A DNA stretch of 64,000 bases from Candidatus Proelusimicrobium tauri (GTDB lineage: Bacteria; Elusimicrobiota; Elusimicrobia; Elusimicrobiales; Elusimicrobiaceae). The notes beneath the pieces are model-generated. The model was not told the origin of the DNA, ran no database searches, and worked only from the letters and a program-made list of their open reading frames with translations. The DNA is taken from NCBI GenBank assembly GCA_002311025.1, contig DBYY01000006.1:9641-73640 (forward strand), written 5' to 3'. A program made the translations under genes and the position numbers. Below are positions 1 to 7,487 of this stretch, piece after piece. The number at the start of each line of letters is the position of its first letter. Position 1 is the stretch's first letter.

Positions 1-2
1 TT

Positions 3-197
3 ATCCATAGTTTAGGTCACGGACTTGGACTTAAAATACACCAAAAACCTTTTTTAAGTCCCAAGAGTCTTGATTTGCTTAAAACAAATTCCGTCTTTAC
101 CATAGAGCCGGGTTTGTATTATGACGGAAAATTCGGTATCAGATACGAAGATACTTATGTTTTAACACCGAAAGGTGCAAAAATTTTAACAAAATAA
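3..197 (+). CDS. Xaa-Pro aminopeptidase (M24 family), C-terminal end only
   Basis: The 64 C-terminal residues of a metallopeptidase that runs in from the left edge. Its visible part has the M24 'pita-bread' signature: an HSLGHGLGL stretch carrying a metal-binding His, then FTIEPGLYY with a metal-binding Glu, then GIRYEDTYVLT with the last Glu ligand. Such enzymes remove an N-terminal residue that precedes proline and act in the cytoplasm. It ends 12 bases before the EF-P gene, a peptidase/efp pairing common in bacteria, so the two are probably co-transcribed. The start and the N-terminal domain lie outside the window. Confidence 0.85.
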   Translation: MHSLGHGLGLKIHQKPFLSPKSLDLLKTNSVFTIEPGLYYDGKFGIRYEDTYVLTPKGAKILTK

Positions 198-209
198 AAA
201 GGAGAAATT

Positions 210-776
210 ATGATTGGAACACCAGACTTTAGAGAAGGTCTAATTTTTGAAAATGAAAACGGAGAAATGGTAGAAATTATTGAATACCAACATCACCGCA
301 AAAGTCAGGCAAGGGCCGTTGTCCGCGTAAAACTTCGCAATTTAAACACCGGTTCAATTATTGAAACAAGTTATCGCCCCGAAGATAAATTTAAAGAAAT
401 TGAAATTGAAAAACGCCCGCACAGTTATCTTTATAAAGAAGGCGATATGGTTTATTTTATGGACTCAACCACCTTCGAACAAATTGCAGTTCCGGCGGAA
501 AAACTTAAACAACAACTCAAATACTTAATTGATAATATGGAAGTTATGGGCTTGTTTATTGAAGGACAACTCTTCAATATCGAATTGCCGATAAAAGTTG
601 ATTTGAAGGTCGTTTCCACCGTTCCCGGCGTAAAAGGCGATACCGTTGCCAATATGACAAAGCCGGCCACCCTTGAATCCGGTCTTGAAATTAAAGTTCC
701 TTTGTTTATTAACGAAGGCGATAAAATCCGCATAGATACCCGTACCGATTCTTATGTGGAAAGAGTTAATGAATAA
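210..776 (+). CDS. efp: Elongation factor P
   Basis: 188 residues, normal length for EF-P, which binds ribosomes stalled at polyproline stretches and promotes peptide bond formation. The KOW-like N-terminal domain (about 1-65), central OB domain and C-terminal OB domain are all present; RVKLRNLNTG (39-48) and GDTVANMTKPATLE are family hallmarks. The start is preceded by AAGGAG. The loop that normally presents a modified Lys (Lys34 in E. coli) or Arg reads HHRKSQARAVVR here: when aligned without gaps, Gln33 occupies the modified position, with Lys31 and Arg30 nearby. The gene overlaps the start of the next gene by a few bases. Confidence 0.95.
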   Translation: MIGTPDFREGLIFENENGEMVEIIEYQHHRKSQARAVVRVKLRNLNTGSIIETSYRPEDKFKEIEIEKRPHSYLYKEGDMVYFMDSTTFEQIAVPAEKLKQQLKYLIDNMEVMGLFIEGQLFNIELPIKVDLKVVSTVPGVKGDTVANMTKPATLESGLEIKVPLFINEGDKIRIDTRTDSYVERVNE

Positions 777-1302
777 ACTTTTAATTTTTGTCTTGCTGTT
801 TTTGCCGTCTTATGCTTTTTGTTCACTAGAGGTAAGTGCGGTCAAAAAACAGCAAGATAAAGATTATACAATAACTTTTTGTAAGTTATTTAAGATAGAA
901 AATATCGCTTTAGAGAAAAAGTCTTTCGGCCCGGTTTTACAAATGCCGCGCGAAATAGGCGGTTATAAAAACCTTGCCATAACATCTAAAGATTTAGATT
1001 TAAAAATAAAAGATATTCTTGAAGACAGGGCAAAAATAAGTCCTAAAAATTCTTGTTCTTTACCGGTTTTAAAAATGGTTTCTGCAAGAAAAATAAAAGA
1101 ATCTTCAAGTGTACTTTGCCAAATAAGTTTTGACGATAGTTTAGACATTATTGTTTTTGCTTCAAAATATAAAAAAGGCAAAAAGGAAATTTATAGGGTT
1201 TCATACCCGCAAGATTTTAAAATCTTAGATAAAAAATACAAAGCGCAAGTACGCAGTTTTATTTTGAAAAATACAAAAGCGCTTTTAGATGAAAAAATAT
1301 GA
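769..1302 (+). CDS. Hypothetical secreted protein
   Basis: About 177 residues with a clear signal peptide (hydrophobic stretch LLIFVLLFLPSYAFC) followed by a Lys-rich soluble domain. I chose the ATG at 769, not the one at 754, because GGAAAGAG lies 5-10 bases upstream and the signal peptide then begins MNKLL. It overlaps the end of efp and itself overlaps the following DUF192 gene (ATGA at 1299), so it is probably translated in one operon. I recognise no domain; the two internal Cys could pair in the periplasm. Function unknown. Confidence 0.6.
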   Translation: MNKLLIFVLLFLPSYAFCSLEVSAVKKQQDKDYTITFCKLFKIENIALEKKSFGPVLQMPREIGGYKNLAITSKDLDLKIKDILEDRAKISPKNSCSLPVLKMVSARKIKESSSVLCQISFDDSLDIIVFASKYKKGKKEIYRVSYPQDFKILDKKYKAQVRSFILKNTKALLDEKI

Positions 1303-1637
1303 AATGTAAAAATGCCCGAACAGGCAAAATTATCGCAGATAATTTAGAGATGAAAGAAACTTTTTTCGGTCGTCTTGTCGGGTTGCTCGGCACAAAAAGT
1401 TTAAAAACGGGGGAAGGTATTGTTTTAAAACCCTGTAATTCTATTCATACTTGTTTTATGCGTTTTGCTATTGATGCGGTTTTTATCTCAAAAGATTTTA
1501 AAGTTTTAAGAATTATAAAGAATATGAGGACTTGGAAATTTAGTCCAATAGTGCTAAAATCTTTATATACGTTGGAAGTCGCCGCGGGGGAAATTAAAGA
1601 CTTAAAAGAAGGCGACACAGTTGAATTTATAAAGTAG
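1299..1637 (+). CDS. DUF192 family protein
   Basis: 112 residues matching the DUF192 fold: a GLLGTKSL segment, GEGIVLKPCNSIHTCFMRFAIDAVFI in the middle (the family usually has a WMKNT-like motif here) and a hydrophobic closing strand LEVAAGE. DUF192 proteins are small beta-rich proteins of unknown function, often exported; this one has no signal peptide. It starts within the stop of the preceding secreted-protein gene (ATGA overlap), which implies translational coupling. The Cys and the CFMRFAID stretch replace the commoner WMKNTxxxLD, so it is a divergent member. Confidence 0.75.
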   Translation: MKCKNARTGKIIADNLEMKETFFGRLVGLLGTKSLKTGEGIVLKPCNSIHTCFMRFAIDAVFISKDFKVLRIIKNMRTWKFSPIVLKSLYTLEVAAGEIKDLKEGDTVEFIK

Positions 1638-1645
1638 GAAAATTT

Positions 1646-2371
1646 ATGAAGAAAATTATTTTATTTTTATCTCTTATTTCTTGTGCTTTTGCGCTAAATG
1701 CAAAAGAACTTCGTTTTGATGATTTTTCAACCTATGCAACGGCGCAAAATGTCCGCCATTTTGCAAAGGATGTCAGTGGCCTTTTAGGTTCTTCAAGTTA
1801 TACCACAGGGCGCATTTTAGGTTGGGGTGGTTTTCAACTTTCCGCGCATAATGTCTATATGTTCCGCCCGAATAAAAAAGATACTGCTTTTGGCACTGAT
1901 AGTGCCGGCAAGTTTATGCCTTTAGTTCAAGGTGAAATCGGTTTGCCCTTCCGTTTAGACGGTTTTATCCGCGCTACTTCTTGGGATGGTCTTACAATTG
2001 CCGGCGGCGGTCTTAAATGGGGTATAACCAAACCGACAGAAATTTTATATTCCTTCCAACCTATGCTTATTATTATGGCGCAAAACGGCGTACACCGCGA
2101 TTTCAGCATTACCCAATACAGTGCAAGTTTGGCGCTTTCTTTCAAAACGCCTTATGTCGTTCCTTATATCGGGGGCGGTGTTGATTATTCCAAACTTACC
2201 ATTGAAAGTGCCGACGATTCTTCTTTAATCGGCAAAAGGGAATTTGTTACCACACCTAAAGCCGTTGTCGGTCTTAACTTTAAATTACCTGCTTATTTAG
2301 ATTTAAGCATTGCCGCAAATTATGCTTACTATGGAGTTGGTGCCGAAATGTCTTTGGGTGTAAGATTTTAA
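1646..2371 (+). CDS. Outer-membrane beta-barrel protein, unknown function
   Basis: 241 residues with a signal peptide (about 1-19, ending near ALNAK) and alternating hydrophobic/polar strands containing many Gly and aromatic residues. The chain ends GVRF, and a C-terminal Phe is the usual BAM targeting signal. A short ribosome-binding site precedes ATG 1646, nine bases after the DUF192 stop, so it probably belongs to the same transcript. The strand count suggests a small barrel of 8-12 strands. I cannot name a family; porin, adhesin or structural roles are all possible. Confidence 0.65.
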   Translation: MKKIILFLSLISCAFALNAKELRFDDFSTYATAQNVRHFAKDVSGLLGSSSYTTGRILGWGGFQLSAHNVYMFRPNKKDTAFGTDSAGKFMPLVQGEIGLPFRLDGFIRATSWDGLTIAGGGLKWGITKPTEILYSFQPMLIIMAQNGVHRDFSITQYSASLALSFKTPYVVPYIGGGVDYSKLTIESADDSSLIGKREFVTTPKAVVGLNFKLPAYLDLSIAANYAYYGVGAEMSLGVRF

Positions 2372-2527
2372 CTTCTTCTTTTGGGTTATTTTAAATTTCT
2401 TAGAAATTTCGGATATGCGGGCTTTTTGATATGCTTCGCTCCGCAAAGCACCAGCAAACGCAAAATCCTTGCTAAAACGATATGCTGTGCTACAAATGTT
2501 ATAATAAAATAAAAAGGAGAAAAGAAA

Positions 2528-2965
2528 ATGGATGATGTCTATATAGTCCCTGTATTTATATTGGTTTTTTTGTGTTTTTGGGTTTTTGTATTATTTATAA
2601 TAAGAAAGATTATGTCCTCTGTTTTTACAGAAAAATATTCTTTATTAAAACAAATATATCCTTATCCTTTACATAGTTATGGCTGGTTATCCGGACGTTT
2701 TAAGGGGATGATATCGGTACGCTTTAATGGATTATTAAAAATAGATGTCTACGAAAATATGATAATTGTAAGTTCTTTAGGAAAAGGGGTATGTTTGCCT
2801 TATAATGAATATATTTTTGAACACAAACAAATTCTATTTTATAATGCTTTAGTTGTTAAAACTTTGCCTAAATATGATGAAGATCAAGAAGAACCTAAAA
2901 CTATTTTAGAGATAAAGTTATCATCAAACAAAATAAATACGATTTTAAGTCTGGCACAAAAATAG
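2528..2965 (+). CDS. Small membrane protein, unknown
   Basis: 145 residues. Residues about 5-30 form one strongly hydrophobic segment followed by basic residues, so the C-terminal ~110 residues probably lie in the cytoplasm. The soluble part (VRFNGLLKIDVYENMIIVSS) looks like a short beta-rich domain, perhaps PH-like, but I cannot assign it. A strong ribosome-binding site (AAAAGGAG) precedes the ATG. The upstream 150 bases contain an AAATTTC/GAAATTT hairpin and three ATATGC repeats. It stands alone before the tRNA-Ser gene. Confidence 0.55.
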   Translation: MDDVYIVPVFILVFLCFWVFVLFIIRKIMSSVFTEKYSLLKQIYPYPLHSYGWLSGRFKGMISVRFNGLLKIDVYENMIIVSSLGKGVCLPYNEYIFEHKQILFYNALVVKTLPKYDEDQEEPKTILEIKLSSNKINTILSLAQK

Positions 2966-3019
2966 ATTTGTCTAAAAATTCTATCTGTATCCTTTTAATT
3001 TTATATAATTTAAGTCTAA

Positions 3020-3104
3020 GGAGAGGTGTGTGAGTGGTTGAAACAGCAGGTCTCGAAAACCTGTATACCGCAAGGTATCGAGGGTTCAAATCCCTCCCTC
3101 TCCG
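3020..3104 (+). tRNA. tRNA-Ser (CGA)
   Basis: Complete 85-base cloverleaf: acceptor GGAGAGG/CCTCTCC with discriminator G, anticodon stem CAGGT/ACCTG around loop CTCGAAA (anticodon CGA), the long variable arm expected of tRNA-Ser (ATACC/GGTAT), and a T-arm with GGTTCAAATCC. The CCA end is not encoded. Confidence 0.95.
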
Positions 3105-3135
3105 AAAGATTTAATCGTTACTATTTTTTATAAAT

Positions 3136-3169
3136 AAAAAAACACGCTGTCTAAAAACAGCGTGTTTTT
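3136..3169. terminator. Bidirectional hairpin terminator
   Basis: Stem AACACGCTGT / ACAGCGTGTT with a six-base loop, flanked by A-run and T-run. It can end transcription from the tRNA on the plus strand and from the SPFH operon on the minus strand. Confidence 0.85.
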
Positions 3170-3185
3170 CTATAAAAGTAATTTT

Positions 3186-4181
3186 TTAATTACCTTGTTT
3201 TGCTTTTTGCTCAACAAGTTCTTTTACAGCGCCGACGGCACCCAAGATACCGCTTGCTTCATAAGGCATAAAGACAAGTTTATTTTGTTTTCCGTCAGTT
3301 ATTTGTTGCAAGGCCTCAATATATTTAATAGAAATTAAATAATTTGCGGGGTTAGAATAGTTTTTAACATTGTCTGCGACTATTCTGATAGCATTTGTTT
3401 CACCCTCTGCAACTTTCATTTTTGCTTCGGCGATACCTTCCGCTTCCAAGATTCTTGCTTTCTTTTCACCCTCTGCTTTATTGATGGCGGCTTCTTTCAA
3501 ACCTTCTGCCTGTAAGATTTGCGCTCTCTTTTGACCTTCCGCTTCCAAAATCATAGCGCGTTTTTCCTGTTCGGCTTTTTTCTGTTTTTCCATTGCCTCT
3601 CTCATAGCGGGCGGGGGGGTAATATCTTGTAATTCAACGCGGTTTACTTTAACACCCCATTTATTAGAGGCCTCATCAAGAATAACTCTTAATTTTGCGT
3701 TAATAGTATCGCGGGAAGATAAGGTTTCATCCAAAGTAAGTTCACCAATGACGTTTCTCAGTGATGTTTGGGTCAACTTTTCAATAGCCAAAGGCAAAGA
3801 AGAAATATTATACACTGCCGCTTTGGAATCTGCTACTTGGAAGTATAACAAAGCGTTAATTTGAACGGTAACGTTATCTCTTGTAATAACAGATTGGCTG
3901 GGGAAGTCATAAACGTTTTCTCTCATATCAATTCTGTCAACCATTCTTATTGTGGAATAAGAATGAGGCCCGTTGTCATAAGTGACTTTCCAGGCAATTT
4001 CGCGTGGGGAATCTATTAACGGAATGATAAAGTGGATACCTGCTTTTAAGGTTTCACTGTAACTTCCTAATCTTTCAATAATCATTTCTTCTGATTGTTG
4101 AATAATCCTTACCCCTTTGGCGAGTAAGACTATCCCGAAAACGACAAATATAAACAATACTGTCGCAAGTCCTGTTACCAT
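3186..4181 (-). CDS. SPFH/Band 7 membrane protein (stomatin/QmcA-like)
   Basis: 331 residues: an N-terminal membrane anchor (about 5-24), a band-7 domain (about 25-190, with RLGSYSETLKAGIHFIIP and the ITPPPAMREAM end), a long Ala/Glu/Lys coiled coil rich in EAEG repeats (about 190-265), and a short C-terminal region. Such proteins oligomerise into membrane scaffolds or cages and commonly pair with NfeD proteins. A perfect AAGGAGG precedes the start. It is the last gene of the operon containing NfeD and a shorter SPFH paralogue, just before a terminator. The specific stomatin-type role is inferred from the NfeD neighbour. Confidence 0.9.
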   Translation of the reverse strand: MVTGLATVLFIFVVFGIVLLAKGVRIIQQSEEMIIERLGSYSETLKAGIHFIIPLIDSPREIAWKVTYDNGPHSYSTIRMVDRIDMRENVYDFPSQSVITRDNVTVQINALLYFQVADSKAAVYNISSLPLAIEKLTQTSLRNVIGELTLDETLSSRDTINAKLRVILDEASNKWGVKVNRVELQDITPPPAMREAMEKQKKAEQEKRAMILEAEGQKRAQILQAEGLKEAAINKAEGEKKARILEAEGIAEAKMKVAEGETNAIRIVADNVKNYSNPANYLISIKYIEALQQITDGKQNKLVFMPYEASGILGAVGAVKELVEQKAKQGN

Positions 4182-4218
4182 CTTTTACATCCTCCTTATT
4201 ACTTTTAATTTACAAATT

Positions 4219-4776
4219 CTATTTTATGTTTCTCAGTTCTACTTTATTTATTTTTACTCCGAATTTTTTTGCTTTTTCGTTAAGAATTTCCCAAAGTTTA
4301 TTTTCGGTAACGGAGTAAATACCCTGTATAATATCTTCGCTGATATCTTTACTTTTCAAAGCGGAAGATATTATTTCTTCAAAGACTCTTGGCAGGGAAC
4401 TAATTTCATAAGTCAGCGCTATGGCTTCTTCCACTGTAAAATAAACCAAGACATCAATTTCTATTTTGGAATAATCTTTTGTTAGAATCGGTTGCTTTAG
4501 AAAATAAAAAATATTTTCACCAAGCGGAATTGTATTTACGTTTTTTGTTACGCAGTAAGATTTTCCGTTTTTATCTTTTTCAATAAATTGCCAAGGTATA
4601 GTCCTTGTAGAATCTATTATCGGTATTATAAAGTGAAGTCCGGGGAGGAGTTTTCCAAGATAAGCACCGAGTCTTTCAATTATCATTACTTCACCGGGGT
4701 GAACAATTTTAATACCCTTTAAAATCATCATTACCAAAATAATAATTAGAAAAACTAAAATACCTAACCGAATCAT
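4219..4776 (-). CDS. Short SPFH/Band 7 protein lacking the coiled coil
   Basis: 185 residues, paralogous to the next gene downstream: a membrane anchor, then PGEVMIIERLGAYLGKLLPGLHFIIP and a complete-looking band-7 domain ending KKFGVKINKVELRNIK. In the paralogue the same point (KVNRVELQD) continues into a PPPAM linker and about 130 residues of coiled coil, which are absent here. A good ribosome-binding site (AAGGAG) and clean codons argue that it is expressed, not decaying. It may co-assemble with the full-length protein or regulate it. The spacing to the downstream gene is 37 bases. Confidence 0.8.
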   Translation of the reverse strand: MIRLGILVFLIIILVMMILKGIKIVHPGEVMIIERLGAYLGKLLPGLHFIIPIIDSTRTIPWQFIEKDKNGKSYCVTKNVNTIPLGENIFYFLKQPILTKDYSKIEIDVLVYFTVEEAIALTYEISSLPRVFEEIISSALKSKDISEDIIQGIYSVTENKLWEILNEKAKKFGVKINKVELRNIK

Positions 4777-4785
4777 TTATTCTCC

Positions 4786-4914
4786 TTATTTCTTATTATT
4801 TTTCATCTTAAAAATAATTTTTTCAAATTTTTTCTGATGTCTTAACACGTATAATATGAATAGAAAAAACGAAATTATTATGGTTAAGAGAAGTAAAGGT
4901 AGTATTGTTGTCAT
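4786..4914 (-). CDS. 42-residue membrane peptide between nfeD and SPFH genes
   Basis: A short open frame encoding 42 residues. Residues 4-24 are a hydrophobic helix (LLLLTIIISFFLFILYVL) and the rest is strongly basic with many Lys. Its ATG overlaps the NfeD stop codon (TAATG arrangement), and AAGGAG for the next gene follows its own stop, so it fits the operon exactly. Topology by the positive-inside rule puts the basic tail in the cytoplasm. I know no named family; a small subunit or adaptor of the NfeD/SPFH complex is an inference. Confidence 0.55.
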   Translation of the reverse strand: MTTILPLLLLTIIISFFLFILYVLRHQKKFEKIIFKMKNNKK

Positions 4915-5330
4915 TATTTCTTATCAACAATTAAGGTAATTCCTTCTATTTTCTTTGCTTCTACAGTATCGCCAACTTTTAAAGTTTCTTTGGCTTTAAC
5001 TTCCCAAATATCGGCATCGCTTTTTATATAGGCTTTATCGCCTTTAACTTCTGTGACTTTGAAAGTTTTACCGATTAAAGAATCAACGGCGCTGGCCACC
5101 GGTTGTTTATTTTTAAAAAAGTATCTTAAAGCGATAGGTCTTAAAGTCATAAAGAGTATAAGCACGCTTATGCCCATAGCACCGAGTTGCCAATAAATAC
5201 TAGTTCCCATATAAGAAAACAATCCTGCTACAAAGGCGGAAATACCGACACAACTCAAACTGAAATCAGCAGTAAAAATTTCCCCGATTAAACAGAGAAA
5301 ACCTAAAATAAGCCAAACAGTATAAGGCAT
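4914..5330 (-). CDS. NfeD-like membrane protein
   Basis: 138 residues: three or so hydrophobic segments in the first ~75 residues (WLILGFLCLIGEIFTADFSL, then ISAFVAGLFSYMG and LGAMGISVLILFMTL), then a soluble OB-fold domain (about 85-138; SLIGKTFKVTEVKGDKAYI, GDTVEAKKIEGITLIVDKK). This is the short NfeD form without the protease domain, which typically partners SPFH proteins such as QmcA or FloT. A strong AGGAGG precedes the start. Transcribed together with the two SPFH genes. Confidence 0.85.
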   Translation of the reverse strand: MPYTVWLILGFLCLIGEIFTADFSLSCVGISAFVAGLFSYMGTSIYWQLGAMGISVLILFMTLRPIALRYFFKNKQPVASAVDSLIGKTFKVTEVKGDKAYIKSDADIWEVKAKETLKVGDTVEAKKIEGITLIVDKK

Positions 5331-5373
5331 TTATATCCTCCTATAAATTACATCAAGATATATAAATTATATA

Positions 5374-5835
5374 TTATTTTGCTATATTATTTTCAATAAT
5401 TTTTTCGGTAGAGATTTTTAAGATAGGGTGCAAGTGTTTGGGGGCAATTTCAAGCATACCTTTCATAACAAACATACGCTCATGCGCGCGGGGATGGGGG
5501 ATAGTTAAGTTTTGCGTGTTTAAGATAATATCGTCGTAGTAAATTATATCCAAGTCAATTATACGCGGGCCGTCTTTAAAAGTTTTTTTGCGGCCCATTT
5601 CCTTTTCAATTTCTTTTAATTTTTTAAGTAAATCTTGAGGCGTAAGTTCCGTTTCAATCAAACAAACGCCGTTTAAAAAATCCGCCTGCTGTAAAAAGCC
5701 TTGCGGTTTTGTTGTATAAAAGGAACTGATTTTTTCTATTTCAGTGAATTTTGCCAATTTTTCTAAAGCAGTGTTTAAATTCTCTTGTAAATTGCCTATA
5801 TTTGAACCAAACGCAATAAAAACTTTACTCTTCAT
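5374..5835 (-). CDS. folK: 2-amino-4-hydroxy-6-hydroxymethyldihydropteridine pyrophosphokinase
   Basis: About 153 residues, normal for HPPK, which transfers pyrophosphate from ATP to 6-hydroxymethyl-dihydropterin in folate synthesis. Visible motifs are AFGSNIGN near the start, FYTTKPQGFLQQADFLNGV, the ATP/Mg site GPRIIDLDIIYYD with its two Asp, and IPHPRAHERMFV. I chose the ATG at 5835, not the GTG nine bases upstream. The gene overlaps the end of the PTPS-like gene by 11 bases. It is the last folate gene in the leftward operon, ahead of the nfeD group. Confidence 0.93.
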   Translation of the reverse strand: MKSKVFIAFGSNIGNLQENLNTALEKLAKFTEIEKISSFYTTKPQGFLQQADFLNGVCLIETELTPQDLLKKLKEIEKEMGRKKTFKDGPRIIDLDIIYYDDIILNTQNLTIPHPRAHERMFVMKGMLEIAPKHLHPILKISTEKIIENNIAK

Positions 5836-6172
5836 AAACGGCACCGTAATTTTCTTTTTCGTTCAGTTCTATGCGGCAAATTTGCGGGAAAGTTTTTTTT
5901 ATTTCTTCAAATAAATAAATTGCTAAAACCTCTGTCGTAGCGGGGGGGATAATTTTATTTAAAACTTTATTTTCAAGTTTTGTGTTTATTTCTTTTAGAA
6001 GGTTTTCAACTTCTCTGAAATCCACTAAAAAACCTTCCTTGTTTAGAGGTCCTTTTAGAAAAATTTTATATTTAAAATCGTGGGAGTGTTTTTCCTCGTT
6101 TAAAGCACCGTCGTGGTAGTGGTAAGCCGTAAATCCCGAAGATACCCAAATAGTTGCCGTTTTATTTTCCAT
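5825..6172 (-). CDS. 6-pyruvoyltetrahydropterin synthase-like protein, possible FolB substitute (PTPS-III type)
   Basis: 115 residues of the PTPS/QueD fold. Zinc ligands are visible as the His in FTAYHYHDG and the HSH pair in EEKHSHDFKYK; PPATTEVLAIYLFEEI matches the PTPS helix and ELNEKENYGAVYE ends the fold. The catalytic Cys that precedes HGH in QueD is absent, and two Glu precede HSH instead. In the PTPS-III class, Glu replaces Cys and the enzyme makes 6-hydroxymethyl-dihydropterin directly, replacing FolB. The position between folP and folK, with no folB in the operon, supports that reading. It overlaps both neighbours. An inactive or queuosine-linked paralogue is the alternative. Confidence 0.75.
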   Translation of the reverse strand: MENKTATIWVSSGFTAYHYHDGALNEEKHSHDFKYKIFLKGPLNKEGFLVDFREVENLLKEINTKLENKVLNKIIPPATTEVLAIYLFEEIKKTFPQICRIELNEKENYGAVYEE

Positions 6173-6920
6173 TTTCCAAAACCTTCAAAAAATCTGCCGT
6201 TTCTTTAACATCATGAACCCTTAAAAAATCTACTTTTGCCTTCCAAGCAAGTTGGGCGGCCTCCAAAGAGCGTTCAAGGGTATAATCTGTAAAACTCTTT
6301 CTGCTTGCACCGATGAGAAGCGGCAAATCAAGCGCTTTAAAATAATCTAAATTTTCCAAAAGTTGCCAATTTTGCTCGCGCGTTTTGGCAAAGCCCAGTC
6401 CTATATCTAAAATAATATTGGTTTTTGGCAAATTCTGTTCGGCGGCAATTTTAATTTTCTCTCTGAAAAATTCAAAAATATCATTTAAAAGATTTTCATA
6501 AGTGCAATTTTCCTGCATATTTTGCGGTGTGCCGCGTGTGTGCATTAGTACAAGTTTTATATTATAAGCGGCGGCAAGGCCTGCGAGTTTAGGGTCGGCA
6601 AGACCGCTTACATCGTTAATAATTTGAACTCCTTCGTCTGCGGCGGCAAGGGCAGTATCAAAATTAGTTGTGTCTATGGAAAAAATTGCCTGTGGAAAAT
6701 TATTTTTTAATTCTCTTATAACGGGTATGGTGCGTTTAAATTCTTCTTCTACGGGGACATTATTTGCACCCGGTCTTGAAGATTCCCCGCCTATATCAAT
6801 AATACTTGCACCCTGCTCTAAAATATCTTGTGCTCTTTTTATGGCATTTGACAAAGTTGTATATTTACCACCGTCGTAAAAAGAATCGGGCGTAGTATTT
6901 AAAATACCCATTAACTGCAT
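6162..6920 (-). CDS. folP: Dihydropteroate synthase
   Basis: 252 residues, a TIM-barrel enzyme joining p-aminobenzoate to 6-hydroxymethyl-dihydropterin pyrophosphate. Hallmarks run in order: GILNTTPDSFYDGG at the start, IIDIGGESSRPGA, FSIDTTNFDTA, IINDVSGL, LMHTRGTPQNMQ, ILDIGLGFAKT and LIGASRKSF, ending in RVHDV. A clear AAGGAG precedes ATG 6920. It lies between folE and the PTPS-like gene, in the order expected for a folate operon. This is the target of sulfonamides in other bacteria; no resistance feature can be judged here. Confidence 0.95.
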   Translation of the reverse strand: MQLMGILNTTPDSFYDGGKYTTLSNAIKRAQDILEQGASIIDIGGESSRPGANNVPVEEEFKRTIPVIRELKNNFPQAIFSIDTTNFDTALAAADEGVQIINDVSGLADPKLAGLAAAYNIKLVLMHTRGTPQNMQENCTYENLLNDIFEFFREKIKIAAEQNLPKTNIILDIGLGFAKTREQNWQLLENLDYFKALDLPLLIGASRKSFTDYTLERSLEAAQLAWKAKVDFLRVHDVKETADFLKVLENGK

Positions 6921-6932
6921 AAAAATAACTCC

Positions 6933-7487
6933 TTATATTTTTTGAACAAATTGCAAAAATTCTTGGCGCACTTCGGGTTTTTCAAAGACACCTCTTAAAG
7001 CGCTTGTAATCATTTGGGCTTGGTGTTTTTCAACGCCGCGCGAACAAATACACATGTGTTGTGCGCGGCAAACCACCATAACGCCCAGCGGCTTTAAATT
7101 TTCCATTAAACTATCGGCAATTTGTGCAACGAGATTTTCCTGTATTTGCAGACGGCGGGAATAAATTTCCACAAGGCGTGCAAGTTTGGAAATGCCGATA
7201 ACTTTTTTGTTTGGCAAATAACCGATACTTATTGTACCGAAAAACGGCAAAAAGTGATGTTCACAGACGCTGTAAAACTCAATATCCTTTAAAATTACCA
7301 TTTCCTTACAGGAACCTTCGGTAAAAGTTTTTAAAACGCTTGAAGGGTCTTTTTTATAACCGCTAAAAAGTTTTTCCCAACTTTTAACAATTCTTTTTGG
7401 GGTTTCTTTAAGGCCCTCTCTGTTTGGATTTTCGCCGATATAAGAAAGTAAATCGCGCCAATGGCTAAGGGCTTTTTCCTGTGTCAT
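6933..7487 (-). CDS. folE: GTP cyclohydrolase I
   Basis: 184 residues from the start at 7487, a usual FolE length. It converts GTP to 7,8-dihydroneopterin triphosphate, the first step of folate and also of queuosine synthesis. Zinc-site residues are visible in SVCEHHFLPFFG and in MCICSRGVEKH; GISKLARLVEIYSRRLQIQE is the core helix. The frame stays open upstream to a start at 7559, but ATG 7487 overlaps the queE stop as ATGA, gives the normal length, and avoids a low-complexity Lys/Asn stretch. Its position between queE and folP lets it feed both pathways. Confidence 0.93.
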   Translation of the reverse strand: MTQEKALSHWRDLLSYIGENPNREGLKETPKRIVKSWEKLFSGYKKDPSSVLKTFTEGSCKEMVILKDIEFYSVCEHHFLPFFGTISIGYLPNKKVIGISKLARLVEIYSRRLQIQENLVAQIADSLMENLKPLGVMVVCRAQHMCICSRGVEKHQAQMITSALRGVFEKPEVRQEFLQFVQKI

